Source: Bacillota bacterium (GTDB lineage: Bacteria > Bacillota > Clostridia > Lachnospirales > Lachnospiraceae). From it: a DNA stretch of 26,450 nt. Positions within the stretch are counted from its first letter, which is position 1, and the number at the start of each line of letters is the position of its first letter. Shown here piece by piece: positions 1 through 7,693 of the stretch. A program made the translations under genes and the position numbers. The notes below the pieces were generated by a model. That model searched no databases, was not told the origin of the DNA, and saw nothing but the letters and a program-made list of their open reading frames with translations. Location: positions 1-26,450 of the forward strand of contig JAEYPA010000050.1 in assembly GCA_023411225.1 (NCBI GenBank). The letters are read 5' to 3'.

Positions 1-117
1 CGGCTTCCTTCAGATTTGTCGTCACCGACAACACCCTTGCCATTGGCTAAATCCTTCCCATCACCGGGCGGATTAGGAGACTTTCACTCCATAAGAACGT
101 GCGCCCGCCGGGCGCAC
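1..117 (-). mobile_element. Group II (class IIC-like) intron, 5' end, truncated by window edge
   Basis: Read on the minus strand, the segment starts with GTGCGCCCGG at 117, a GUGYG-type group II intron 5' end. It then carries a short GC-rich hairpin (GTGCGCCCG/CGGGCGCAC), GTGAAAGTC, GCAAGGGTGT (plus 31-40) and AATCTGAAGGAAGC (plus 3-16). In order and spacing these resemble domain I of bacterial class IIC introns such as the Oceanobacillus iheyensis intron, compared from memory. The GC content is far above the flanks. Only the first ~117 nt are visible; the rest of the ribozyme and any reverse transcriptase/maturase lie beyond the left edge. The intron is in the groESL transcript orientation and starts 9 nt after the groESL terminator stem, which fits the known preference of class IIC introns for terminator hairpins. 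The plus-strand frame open from 1 to 189 is antisense and not a gene. Confidence 0.82.
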
Positions 118-120
118 GAC

Positions 121-162
121 AAAAAGCCCAGCAGAAAACACATTTTAGTGTCCTCTGCTGGG
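121..162 (-). terminator. Intrinsic terminator of groES-groEL
   Basis: On the minus strand a 15-bp stem (148-162 with 127-141, two G-U pairs in RNA) with a 6-nt loop is followed by C and five T (125-121). It lies 27 nt after the groEL stop codon. The intron end at 117 comes right after the T tract and GTC. Confidence 0.92.
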
Positions 163-189
163 TTTTATATTTATTACTGTTTTGTTTAA

Positions 190-1812
190 TTACATCATTC
201 CCATGCCTGGGTTACCTGCTGGCATTGGTGGCTCATCTTTTTTGATAGTAGCAACAACGCTTTCAGTTGTAAGAAGAGTAGAAGCAACACTTGTTGCATT
301 CTGTAATGCACTTCTTGTAACCTTAGCAGGATCAAGGATACCACTAGCTACCATATCAACATACTCTTCTTTTAAAGCATCAAAGCCATAGCCTGGAGCT
401 GCTTCTCTTACTTTATTAACGATTACAGAGCCTTCCAAACCTGCATTTGCAACGATGGTCTTAAGTGGAGATTCCAGTGCCTTCAAGATAATGTTAGCAC
501 CAGTCTTTTCGTCTCCTTCTAATTCTGCAGCAAGCTTAGCTACTTCCTTAGCAGCGTGGATATATGCAGATCCACCACCTGCGATGATTCCTTCTTCTAC
601 AGCAGCTCTGGTTGCAGCAAGAGCATCTTCCATACGAAGCTTATTTTCCTGCATTTCAGTTTCTGTTGCAGCGCCTACGCGGATAACAGCTACACCACCT
701 GCAAGCTTAGCGAGTCTTTCCTGTAATTTCTCACGATCAAAATCAGAAGTTGTCTCTTCAATCTGAGTTCTAATCTGATTGATTCTATTCTGAATATCTT
801 TCTTATCACCACAACCATCTACGATAATTGTATTCTCTTTCTGAACCTTAACAGATTTAGCACGGCCTAATTGATCTAAGGTCATTTCCTTTAAATCTAG
901 ACCTAATTCTTCAGAAACAACTGTACCACCAGTTAAGATAGCAATATCCTGAAGCATAGCTTTTCTTCTGTCACCATAACCAGGAGCCTTAACAGCTACA
1001 ACATTGAAGGTACCTCTTAACTTATTAATAACTAAAGTAGTAAGAGCTTCGCCTTCTACATCCTCAGCAATAATTAACAAACGTGAACCAGATTGTACAA
1101 TCTGCTCTAAGATTGGAAGTATTTCTTGAATATTGCTAATCTTCTTATCAGTGATTAAGATATATGGATCATCTAAGTTAGCTTCCATCTTATCCATATC
1201 AGTGCACATATAAGCAGAAACATAACCACGATCAAACTGCATTCCTTCTACAAGGTCTAATTCAGTCTTCATAGTCTTGGATTCCTCGATTGTGATAACA
1301 CCGTCGTTAGAAACCTTCTCCATAGCATCGGATACCATTACACCAACAGAATCATCACCAGCACTAATAGCAGCAACCTTAGCGATCTGATCTTTACCAG
1401 TTAATTTAGAGCTCATCTTTGCGATATTTTCAACTGCACATTCAGTTGCTTTCTTCATACCTTTTCTTAAGATGATTGGATTAGCACCTGCCGCTAAGTT
1501 CTTCATACCTTCATTAATCATAGCCTGAGCTAATACAGTTGCTGTAGTAGTTCCATCGCCTGCTACATCATTTGTCTTGGTTGCAACTTCACGAACAAGT
1601 TGTGCACCCATGTTTTCAAATGCTTCTTCTAATTCAATTTCTTTTGCAATAGTAACACCATCGTTAGTAATCAGTGGAGCACCAAAGGATTTGTCTAGTA
1701 CTACATTTCTTCCCTTTGGTCCAAGAGTAACTTTAACGGTATCTGCCAATTTATTAACGCCGGCTTCTAGTGATTTTCTAGCGTCAGCACCAAATTTAAT
1801 TTCTTTTGCCAT
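190..1812 (-). CDS. groEL: 60 kDa chaperonin GroEL
   Basis: ATP-dependent protein-folding chaperonin, a cytoplasmic tetradecamer that encloses unfolded clients under the GroES lid. The 540-residue length is normal. The N-terminus MAKEIKFGADARKSLEAGV, the ATP-binding GDGTTT around residues 86-91, GAATETEM and the glycine/methionine-rich tail (PAGNPGMGMM) are all diagnostic. ATG is preceded by GGAGG at good spacing. It is the second gene of groES-groEL, 45 bp after groES, and ends at a strong terminator. Regulation is through the CIRCE site upstream of groES. Nothing is truncated or unusual. Confidence 0.99.
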   Translation of the reverse strand: MAKEIKFGADARKSLEAGVNKLADTVKVTLGPKGRNVVLDKSFGAPLITNDGVTIAKEIELEEAFENMGAQLVREVATKTNDVAGDGTTTATVLAQAMINEGMKNLAAGANPIILRKGMKKATECAVENIAKMSSKLTGKDQIAKVAAISAGDDSVGVMVSDAMEKVSNDGVITIEESKTMKTELDLVEGMQFDRGYVSAYMCTDMDKMEANLDDPYILITDKKISNIQEILPILEQIVQSGSRLLIIAEDVEGEALTTLVINKLRGTFNVVAVKAPGYGDRRKAMLQDIAILTGGTVVSEELGLDLKEMTLDQLGRAKSVKVQKENTIIVDGCGDKKDIQNRINQIRTQIEETTSDFDREKLQERLAKLAGGVAVIRVGAATETEMQENKLRMEDALAATRAAVEEGIIAGGGSAYIHAAKEVAKLAAELEGDEKTGANIILKALESPLKTIVANAGLEGSVIVNKVREAAPGYGFDALKEEYVDMVASGILDPAKVTRSALQNATSVASTLLTTESVVATIKKDEPPMPAGNPGMGMM

Positions 1813-1857
1813 AATATCATTCCTCCATCAATCTATTTTCTATGTTATAAACGCATC

Positions 1858-2142
1858 TTATTCAACAACAGCAACAATGTCGCTTTGTTTTACAATAATA
1901 AACTCGTCATCCTCTATTTTTACTTCTGTACCAGCATATTTGGAATAAATAACAGTTTGACCTACTTTTACCTGCATCTCTACTTCCTTGCCATCTACTA
2001 TTCCACCAGGGCCAACTGCAACAACTTCAGCCTGTTGTGGTTTCTCTTTTGCTTGACCAGGTAATACAATACCTGATTTAGTAGTTTCTTCTGCTACTAA
2101 CTGTTTTAAAACAACTCTGTCTCCTAAAGGTACTAATTTCAT
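1858..2142 (-). CDS. groES: 10 kDa co-chaperonin GroES
   Basis: GroES forms the heptameric lid of the GroEL folding chamber. The 94-residue protein starts MKLVPLGDRVVLKQ, has the mobile-loop region TTKSGIVLPGQAKEKPQ (about 21-37) and the typical EVVAVGPGG strand and EFIIVKQSDIVAVVE end. An AAGGAGGA ribosome binding site lies just upstream of ATG. It is the first gene of the operon. Transcription starts from a sigma-A-type promoter overlapped downstream by a perfect CIRCE element, so HrcA repression relieved on heat or unfolded-protein stress is expected; hrcA itself is not in the window. Confidence 0.98.
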   Translation of the reverse strand: MKLVPLGDRVVLKQLVAEETTKSGIVLPGQAKEKPQQAEVVAVGPGGIVDGKEVEMQVKVGQTVIYSKYAGTEVKIEDDEFIIVKQSDIVAVVE

Positions 2143-2176
2143 ATATATTCCTCCTTAACAACTATTTTTCTTTTTA

Positions 2177-2203
2177 TTAGCACTCTCATCAATTGAGTGC
2201 TAA
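2177..2203 (-). promoter_or_regulatory. CIRCE operator (HrcA binding site)
   Basis: Perfect inverted repeat TTAGCACTC-N9-GAGTGCTAA, the canonical CIRCE sequence, between the predicted transcription start and groES. HrcA binding here would repress groESL. Confidence 0.97.
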
Positions 2204-2215
2204 CTGATAATCTAT

Positions 2216-2244
2216 ATATTAGTAAATCTACCTGTATATTGCAA
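2216..2244 (-). promoter_or_regulatory. groESL promoter, sigma-A type
   Basis: On the minus strand TTGCAA (2244-2239), a 17-nt spacer and TAATAT (2221-2216). The predicted start near 2209 places CIRCE at about +6 to +33, the usual geometry. Confidence 0.78.
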
Positions 2245-2491
2245 ATCACCTTAATTTGAAAAATGTAACAAAACAGGTCTATTTTAAATATATTCTCATT
2301 ATTTCTTCTGTATCCTCATTATTTCTCTTGTTTTCTTTATTCACAGAATATTCTGTATCTTTTTCTCTAAAATATACGTTAATAAGGACAAATGCATTAC
2401 AATCTGTTACAATACAAAGAGGACTTACCCTATTTATTGTATGAAGCATCGTCTTTTTCTACTACATAGATTTTAACGAAAGGAACCTGTT

Positions 2492-3208
2492 ATGAAAGAA
2501 AAATTATATACCATTCCTGTAAATGAAGCTTTCCATATTGATTGTGAATGTCCTGTATGTGCCATCTACCACACATTAGAGAAAGAAGCCATAGAATATA
2601 CCTTGGGCCCTAGCTACATGGAAGACGACGTACGAGAAATAACAAACAAATTCGGTTTTTGCCAGAAGCATATTAAGCAACTCTATGGCAATCAAAACCG
2701 TCTAGGTCTTGCCCTCATACTTTCCACTCATATGGAAAAGGTGCTTAAGGATTTATCCTCACTAACCAAGACTGTCCCTAAGTCTCCCGGCCTTATAAAA
2801 AAGAAAGAAATCAATCCAGTAATCTCCTATATTAAGAAAATCGAAGACAGTTGTTTTGTCTGTAACCATATAGACAGAACTTTTAATCGATATCTATCCA
2901 CTATCTTATATCTGTATCGAACTGAACAGGAATTTCGTGTTTTATTTAAGAATTCCAAAGGGATTTGTCAGCCTCACTATGGAAGTCTTTTTGAAATGGC
3001 AAGAGAAGACTTATCCGGTTCCACCTATCAAGATTTTATAAAAGATCTAAATGAAGTATACCAAGCCAATATAAAAAGAGTGTTAGAAGATTTAACCTGG
3101 CTCATTGATAAATTTGATTATCGAAACGCCAATGAACCATGGAAAAATTCTAAAGATGCCCTACCACGTGCCATTCAAAAGTTAAATGGGGTTAATATTG
3201 AAGTATAA
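2492..3208 (+). CDS. DUF6062-like protein with duplicated CxxC/CxxH module
   Basis: The 238-residue protein has no signal peptide or membrane segment and is probably cytoplasmic. Two halves share one metal-site pattern: C20xxC23 with C57xxH60, and C121xxC124 with C159xxH162, a gap of 34-35 residues in each. This implies an internal duplication, each half probably binding zinc. The N-terminus (MKEKLYTIPVNEAF, ECPVC, YTLGPSYMEDDVR, NRLGLAL) matches from memory the DUF6062 family of Lachnospiraceae, whose function is unknown. ATG follows AAAGGA at about 8 nt. A weak TTGAAA (2256)/TATTTT (2280) pair could be the promoter. It is the only plus-strand gene here, divergent from groESL and convergent with the DUF2225 gene. 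Confidence 0.85.
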   Translation: MKEKLYTIPVNEAFHIDCECPVCAIYHTLEKEAIEYTLGPSYMEDDVREITNKFGFCQKHIKQLYGNQNRLGLALILSTHMEKVLKDLSSLTKTVPKSPGLIKKKEINPVISYIKKIEDSCFVCNHIDRTFNRYLSTILYLYRTEQEFRVLFKNSKGICQPHYGSLFEMAREDLSGSTYQDFIKDLNEVYQANIKRVLEDLTWLIDKFDYRNANEPWKNSKDALPRAIQKLNGVNIEV

Positions 3209-3232
3209 TCTTTTCAACCCTTGATTGACAGA

Positions 3233-3268
3233 AATGGGTATAGGACTTACATAAATCCTATACCCATT
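3233..3268. terminator. Shared hairpin between convergent genes
   Basis: A perfect 13-bp inverted repeat (3233-3245 with 3256-3268, 10-nt loop) fills the space between the convergent DUF6062-like and DUF2225 genes. Pyrimidine-rich but not pure T tracts follow on both strands, so bidirectional termination is likely but the T tracts are weak. Confidence 0.7.
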
Positions 3269-3272
3269 CTTC

Positions 3273-4109
3273 CTATTTATTAGCCTTTATAGCTTCTTTA
3301 ATAGCCCTACATTTATCCTTTATACGCTCGTTGGCTTCACGTGATACCAGTATTTTGGATACCAGTCTAAGAGAGTCTTCATTCTTACCACACCTTCTCG
3401 CTAATTCCGCCAACAAATACATAACAGTATACTCATCCATACCACACATCGGGAAATTTTCCTTCATTAAAGCATTGCTAAAACCTTCATAGGCATTCTG
3501 TATATAGTCGTGCTCAAGCTTAATTAAGTCCTGTTTATCCTTCTGATAATTCGCTGTATCCTGACTTAATTTCTCACGTTTTCCACGACATAACCATGCC
3601 AACTTCAAACAGATATACCCTTTCTCGCTGTTCTTTGCATTTGTAACAATAGCATTTAACAATGCAAGTTTATGGCGTAAAATTGCATCGTCATAAGTAT
3701 ATATATCTCCAGTTTCCTTTGTGTGCTTGTAGTTACAGGATATTTTTTCTTTTATTGTCCTGGCCTGCATAGATGTCATATAATTAAAAAATCTGTTTAA
3801 AGCAGCATATCCACAAGCTGGACAGACAATAGCATCATACTTTAATGAGTCTACCAACTGGTATTTGGGACGAAGATCCGAATCTGCTGAAAGCAGCTTT
3901 ACCTTTCCTATCTTCACGGTTTTACTCTTAAAGTTCTCTCCACATACTGGGCAGATATAGGACTTTTCAAATAAAAAATCCGCCTCTTCGACAGTTTGTT
4001 TCTGTGAACTATTCTCATTCTTTATTTCTTCTTTTTCTTTCTCAAATACATCCAGTTTATTAACATTATTAAGACCAAACTCTTCTAGGCCCGATAATAA
4101 ATCCCCCAT
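3273..4109 (-). CDS. DUF2225 family zinc-ribbon protein
   Basis: The 278-residue predicted cytoplasmic protein matches the DUF2225 family of clostridia and bacilli, function unknown. It has a low-complexity acidic/lysine-rich N-terminus (about 1-45), then CPVC (C53, C56) and CPACGYAALNRFF (C96, C99), which together should form one zinc ribbon. A helical, TPR-like C-terminal half follows (about 120-278; KLAWLCRGKRE, YEGFSNALM, LLAELARRCGKNEDSLRLVSKI). ATG is 10 bp after the glnS stop with a GGAGG-type site, so the two are very probably co-transcribed. That linkage gives no clear functional hint. The neighbouring convergent gene also encodes a CxxC-rich protein, but the families are unrelated by eye. 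Confidence 0.85.
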   Translation of the reverse strand: MGDLLSGLEEFGLNNVNKLDVFEKEKEEIKNENSSQKQTVEEADFLFEKSYICPVCGENFKSKTVKIGKVKLLSADSDLRPKYQLVDSLKYDAIVCPACGYAALNRFFNYMTSMQARTIKEKISCNYKHTKETGDIYTYDDAILRHKLALLNAIVTNAKNSEKGYICLKLAWLCRGKREKLSQDTANYQKDKQDLIKLEHDYIQNAYEGFSNALMKENFPMCGMDEYTVMYLLAELARRCGKNEDSLRLVSKILVSREANERIKDKCRAIKEAIKANK

Positions 4110-4119
4110 ACACTACCTC

Positions 4120-5787
4120 CTAACGATTAGTTGGCTTATAAGAACTCTTCTGAGATACTATTCGGTTAAATACCAAATGTTCTTTAGAGGAATCTTTAAA
4201 ATCCACGCAAAAATATCCATGTCTCAAGAACTGGAAGCTATCATATGCATTAGCCTCCCCAAGTACAGGTTCCACAAAACAATTAGTTAGAACAGTAAGA
4301 GAAGTAGGATTTACATTTACAGAGCCATCCTCATTGTATACACCTTTCTCTTCATCAACTAAGTTCTCGTATAATCGAACCTCAGCAGGAACAGCGTGCT
4401 TAGCAGATACCCAGTGAATGGTTCCCTTTACCTTACGCTCTGTAAAGCCACTACCACTCTTGGTAGCTGGATCATAGGTACAATGAACCTCCACTACTTT
4501 CCCATTCTCATCAGTAACATAATCCGTACAGGTGACAAAATAAGCATGCATAAGACGTACCTCATTACCTGGGTATAAACGAAAATACTTCTTTGGTGGT
4601 TCTATCATAAAGTCTTCTCTTTCGATATATAACTCTCTGCAAAATGGAACCTGTCTTACACCAAGTTCTTCATTTTCCTGATTATTTATGACATCCAAAT
4701 ATTCTACCTGATTTTCAGGGTAATTTGTAATTATAAGCTTAATAGGATCAAGAACAGCCATCATTCTGAACTTTTTAAGTTTTAAATCTTCTCTGATACA
4801 GTATTCCAACATAGCATAATCTGAAGAACTTTGTGCTTTTGAAACACCACTAAGCTCCATAAACATACGAATTGACTCTGGCGTATATCCACGTCTTCTG
4901 AGTGCTGCAATTGTAACTAATCTTGGATCATCCCAACCATCTACAATTCCCTCTTCAACAAGACGCTTAATATATCTTTTACCAGTCACCACATTCGTAA
5001 GATACATTTTAGCAAACTCAATCTGCTTTGGAGGATTCTCATATTCTAATTCTCTTACAACCCAATCATAAAGAGGTCTATGGTCTTCAAACTCCAAGGT
5101 GCAAATAGAGTGACTCACGCCCTCAATGGCATCTTCAATAGGATGAGCAAAATCATACATCGGATAAATACACCACTTATCACCTGTATTGTGATGTGTC
5201 ATTCTGGCTATACGATATAAAATAGGATCCCTCATATTTATGTTACCACTGGCCATATCTATCTTAGCACGTAACACCTTTTCTCCATCATTAAACTCAC
5301 CATTTTTCATTCGTACAAATAAATCAAGATTCTCCTCTATTGATCGATTACGATATGGACTATCTTTTCCAGGTTCAGTCAAGGTACCACGATACCGACG
5401 TATCTCCTCAGCATTTAAGTCACATACATAGGCTTTACCTTTTTTAATCAGCTTTAGGGCAGCTTCATACATCTGTTCAAAGTAATCAGATGCAAAAAAC
5501 AGACGATCTTCAAAATCAGCTCCTAACCATAATACATCTTCCTTTATAGATTGAACAAATTCTGTTTTCTCTTTTGTAGGATTTGTATCATCAAAACGTA
5601 GATTAAATCTACCATTATATTTTTTTGCCAAACCACTATTTAAAATGATTGACTTAGCGTGCCCAATATGAAGATAACCATTAGGTTCAGGTGGAAATCT
5701 GGTCACTACTGTATTGCAATGCCCTTCCTTAATATCATTTTCAATTATCTGCTCAATAAAATTCTTTGAGCCATTCATTTCATCCAT
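4120..5787 (-). CDS. glnS: Glutaminyl-tRNA synthetase
   Basis: Class I synthetase that charges tRNA-Gln directly. Numbered from the chosen start, PPEPNGYLHIGHAKS holds the HIGH motif at 40-43, followed by LRFDDTNPTKE and a Rossmann core; GWDDPRL and the C-terminal beta-barrel anticodon domains follow. The KMSKS-equivalent loop reads VVTGKR (266-271) rather than the VMSKR of E. coli, with K and R retained. ATG at 5787 is preceded by AAAGGA at 8-9 nt and gives MDEMNGSKNFIEQII, aligning with the E. coli start; the upstream in-frame ATG at 5817 lacks a ribosome binding site. The 555-residue length is normal. Many Firmicutes make Gln-tRNA through GatCAB instead, so a GlnRS was probably acquired in this lineage. 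First gene of an operon with the DUF2225 gene. Confidence 0.95.
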   Translation of the reverse strand: MDEMNGSKNFIEQIIENDIKEGHCNTVVTRFPPEPNGYLHIGHAKSIILNSGLAKKYNGRFNLRFDDTNPTKEKTEFVQSIKEDVLWLGADFEDRLFFASDYFEQMYEAALKLIKKGKAYVCDLNAEEIRRYRGTLTEPGKDSPYRNRSIEENLDLFVRMKNGEFNDGEKVLRAKIDMASGNINMRDPILYRIARMTHHNTGDKWCIYPMYDFAHPIEDAIEGVSHSICTLEFEDHRPLYDWVVRELEYENPPKQIEFAKMYLTNVVTGKRYIKRLVEEGIVDGWDDPRLVTIAALRRRGYTPESIRMFMELSGVSKAQSSSDYAMLEYCIREDLKLKKFRMMAVLDPIKLIITNYPENQVEYLDVINNQENEELGVRQVPFCRELYIEREDFMIEPPKKYFRLYPGNEVRLMHAYFVTCTDYVTDENGKVVEVHCTYDPATKSGSGFTERKVKGTIHWVSAKHAVPAEVRLYENLVDEEKGVYNEDGSVNVNPTSLTVLTNCFVEPVLGEANAYDSFQFLRHGYFCVDFKDSSKEHLVFNRIVSQKSSYKPTNR

Positions 5788-5850
5788 TTGATTCGTTCCT
5801 TTCAAATTTTTTCCCATTTCATTACGATAGATTTATAACTACCATATTAC

Positions 5851-5870
5851 CACAATTATTCACAATTATA
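5851..5870. repeat. Two tandem 10-bp repeats upstream of glnS
   Basis: CACAATTATT is followed directly by CACAATTATA, 9 of 10 identical, with a period of about one helical turn. It lies in the glnS upstream region, abutting the hairpin after the SleB-type gene. Function unknown. Confidence 0.5.
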
Positions 5871-5905
5871 AAGGACTTATTCCAATGAATAAGTCCCCTT
5901 ATAAT
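5865..5905 (-). terminator. Possible terminator of the SleB-type gene
   Basis: A hairpin with 10 inner pairs (GGACTTATTC/GAATAAGTCC), a small internal loop and 7 outer A/T pairs lies about 35-75 nt after the stop of the hydrolase gene on the minus strand. No convincing T tract follows, so termination is only likely. Confidence 0.45.
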
Positions 5906-5939
5906 TCACTCATAATATTAACTTATTAGCTACATAGCT

Positions 5940-6455
5940 TTAGTAAAAACCATGATCACCAATATACACTGCTTTAACACCTTTTCTTTTAACTGCTCTC
6001 TTAGCAGTAAAGGATAAATATTTTTTACTCAATACCTTTGTACCGGTTAATGCAGATATAGCTGCCTTTTTACAAGATGCCATCATCTTCTTCTCAGTTT
6101 TGTTCATCTTAATCTGGCCAGAGTATTTTTTCAATGCTACCTGATAATTCGTATATCCTTTATACTTTCTACTTTTAGTTCTTGTAGGAGAAAATTGATA
6201 TTTCTGATAAATAACAGCTTTGACAGAGTTTGGATATCTCTTATTCTTTACTCTGTTAAGGATTACGTTAGCAACTGCAATCTTTCCTTTTTGTGGCTGA
6301 TTGCCAGCTTCACAATATATTATAGCAGATATGTATTTTAACTCTGCTTTCGTATACTTTGCTTTAGATGCTGCAGATACATCAACTCTACTACTTGTAA
6401 TAGCGATTACAAATACCAGTAAACATATTGCACTCTTTCTGATCAATGTTTTCAT
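5940..6455 (-). CDS. Secreted SleB-family cell wall hydrolase
   Basis: Predicted secreted peptidoglycan hydrolase of the SleB/Hydrolase_2 family, whose members include spore-cortex lytic transglycosylases. The 171-residue precursor has a signal peptide (about 1-29, hydrophobic ICLLVFVIAI, cleavage near SAA). The catalytic domain follows: AIIYCEAGNQPQKGKIAVANV (part), with E49 as the likely catalytic acid, VILNRVKNKRYPNSV, VIYQKYQFSP and a terminal GDHGFY. It has no peptidoglycan-binding domain, unlike full-length SleB, and the mature protein is very basic. ATG follows AAGGAG. Transcribed alone, apparently from the promoter at 6581-6608. It could act in vegetative wall turnover or in spore germination; the sequence does not decide. 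Confidence 0.88.
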   Translation of the reverse strand: MKTLIRKSAICLLVFVIAITSSRVDVSAASKAKYTKAELKYISAIIYCEAGNQPQKGKIAVANVILNRVKNKRYPNSVKAVIYQKYQFSPTRTKSRKYKGYTNYQVALKKYSGQIKMNKTEKKMMASCKKAAISALTGTKVLSKKYLSFTAKRAVKRKGVKAVYIGDHGFY

Positions 6456-6808
6456 TATTGTCTCCTTACTTTAAATTGTTTCATTCTATTTCCGTTTTCG
6501 TTTCATTTGTGTTACAAAACTGTTTTGGAAACAAAACAATTCATTAATTTAAGTAACAACTTGTTAACAATTATGAAACAATTATATCATAAGGAATTAA
6601 AAAATCAACCCTTTTCCGATTTTTTTTTAAGCACTTTTATATGCTTGTTCGTGTTATATTGCATTTTATATGTTATTTTAACATATTTTATTCTTTTTAC
6701 TAGTATCTTTTTGTTTATATTGTACAGTTCTAAATTATTAAGAATATATTATTACAGTGATTAAGTGAAATATTTTTTTAATATTCCTAGCTATTTTTAC
6801 CACATCTG
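6456..6808. other. AT-rich intergenic region
   Basis: 353 bp between the SleB-type gene and hisA. It holds the hydrolase promoter and a leader of about 120 nt with a small hairpin (GTTTTG/CAAAAC, 6522-6537). The rest (about 6610-6808) is very T-rich on the plus strand. No ribosome binding site precedes any open frame. No clear terminator for hisA is visible. Confidence 0.6.
6581..6608 (-). promoter_or_regulatory. Putative promoter of the SleB-type gene
   Basis: On the minus strand TTGATT (6608-6603), 16-nt spacer, perfect TATAAT (6586-6581). It would give a leader of about 120 nt. Confidence 0.5.
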
Positions 6809-7585
6809 TTATTTGTTTATAATATCTAATACCCTTTTAAACGATAAAGGGCCTCCAAATAGATCCAGAGCACTTCCTACTGTCACGTCGATTTGATTAT
6901 TACCAAGCTTTTTTAACATCTCCAAGTCAGCATAAGAACCTACTCCACCAGCATAGGTGACAGGTAATTTGGACCAACTACCAAGTAAACTAACAAGAGT
7001 CTCTTCAATCCCATTTGCCTTTCCTTCCACATCCACAGCATGAATTAAATATTCATCACAATACTCAGACAGTCTGTCCAATAATTCTATTGTTAGCTTC
7101 TCATCGGTAAACTTCTGCCACCGATCCGTTACTATGTAATACTCATTATCTCTTTTACGACAGCTTAAGTCTAGAACCAATCGCTTCTTCCCAACGACCG
7201 TACTCATTTCTCTTATTCGGTTATAATCCACTTGACCTTCCCTAAAAACATAGCTAGTAACTATCACATGACTAGCTCCGGCATCTAAAAAGGTACTGGC
7301 ATTCTTTAAGTTAATTCCTCCACCAACTTGAAGTCCTCCAGGATATGTATGCAAGGCCTCTTTCGCCTGTCTTACATTTTCTTTATAATAGGGAGAATCC
7401 GAAGGATTCAATAGTATAATATGTCCACCTTTTATATGAAGCTTGCGATACAGGTTTGCATAAAACTCTGCTCCCTGATTAGATACAAAATTTTCTTGCG
7501 TAGTCAAGGAATTATCCTGTAAACTTCCTCCAACTATTTGTTTTACTTTTCCATTATGTATATCTATGCAGGGGCGAAACTTCAT
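6809..7585 (-). CDS. hisA: HisA isomerase, eukaryotic type
   Basis: Phosphoribosylformimino-AICAR-ribotide isomerase, the fourth step of histidine synthesis, a (beta/alpha)8 barrel. The sequence is the eukaryotic (yeast HIS6-like) branch rather than the usual bacterial HisA: FRPCIDIHNGKVKQIVGG, YPGGLQVGGGIN, SHVIVTSYVFREG, LVLDLSCRKRDN, VTDRWQKFTD, LIHAVDVEG and YAGGVGS are its signature blocks. The expected catalytic aspartates are present (IDI, and D in LVLDLS). ATG at 7585 is chosen because AAAGGA lies 8 nt upstream; the in-frame ATG at 7594 would abut that site. No other his gene is nearby, so it either completes a his pathway encoded elsewhere or is a lone duplicate. Acquisition by horizontal transfer is plausible. 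Confidence 0.93.
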   Translation of the reverse strand: MKFRPCIDIHNGKVKQIVGGSLQDNSLTTQENFVSNQGAEFYANLYRKLHIKGGHIILLNPSDSPYYKENVRQAKEALHTYPGGLQVGGGINLKNASTFLDAGASHVIVTSYVFREGQVDYNRIREMSTVVGKKRLVLDLSCRKRDNEYYIVTDRWQKFTDEKLTIELLDRLSEYCDEYLIHAVDVEGKANGIEETLVSLLGSWSKLPVTYAGGVGSYADLEMLKKLGNNQIDVTVGSALDLFGGPLSFKRVLDIINK

Positions 7586-7645
7586 ATCATCCATCCTTTC
7601 AATGTGTCTGTTAAGTGTTTTCTAATATTCTATACAATATTGTAC

Positions 7646-7680
7646 AAAAAAACAAGGAGCATGCCAGAATGTCTCCTTGT
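7646..7680 (-). terminator. Terminator of the DUF1540 gene
   Basis: On the minus strand an 8-bp stem (ACAAGGAG/CTCCTTGT, 7652-7659 with 7673-7680) is followed by seven T. Confidence 0.85.
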
Positions 7681-7693
7681 CTTATTATGTCTT

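Noticed and set aside
1..189. Plus-strand frame open from the window start to 189
   Set aside because: It runs antisense through the intron 5' end and the groESL terminator; the conserved pattern is that of structured RNA on the minus strand.
2256..2444. 62-residue plus-strand frame after the groES promoter
   Set aside because: TTG start without a ribosome binding site, in AT-rich intergenic DNA.
6507..6764. 85-residue hydrophobic plus-strand frame
   Set aside because: TTG start without a ribosome binding site; hydrophobicity follows from the T-rich DNA, and it covers the opposite-strand promoter of the hydrolase gene.
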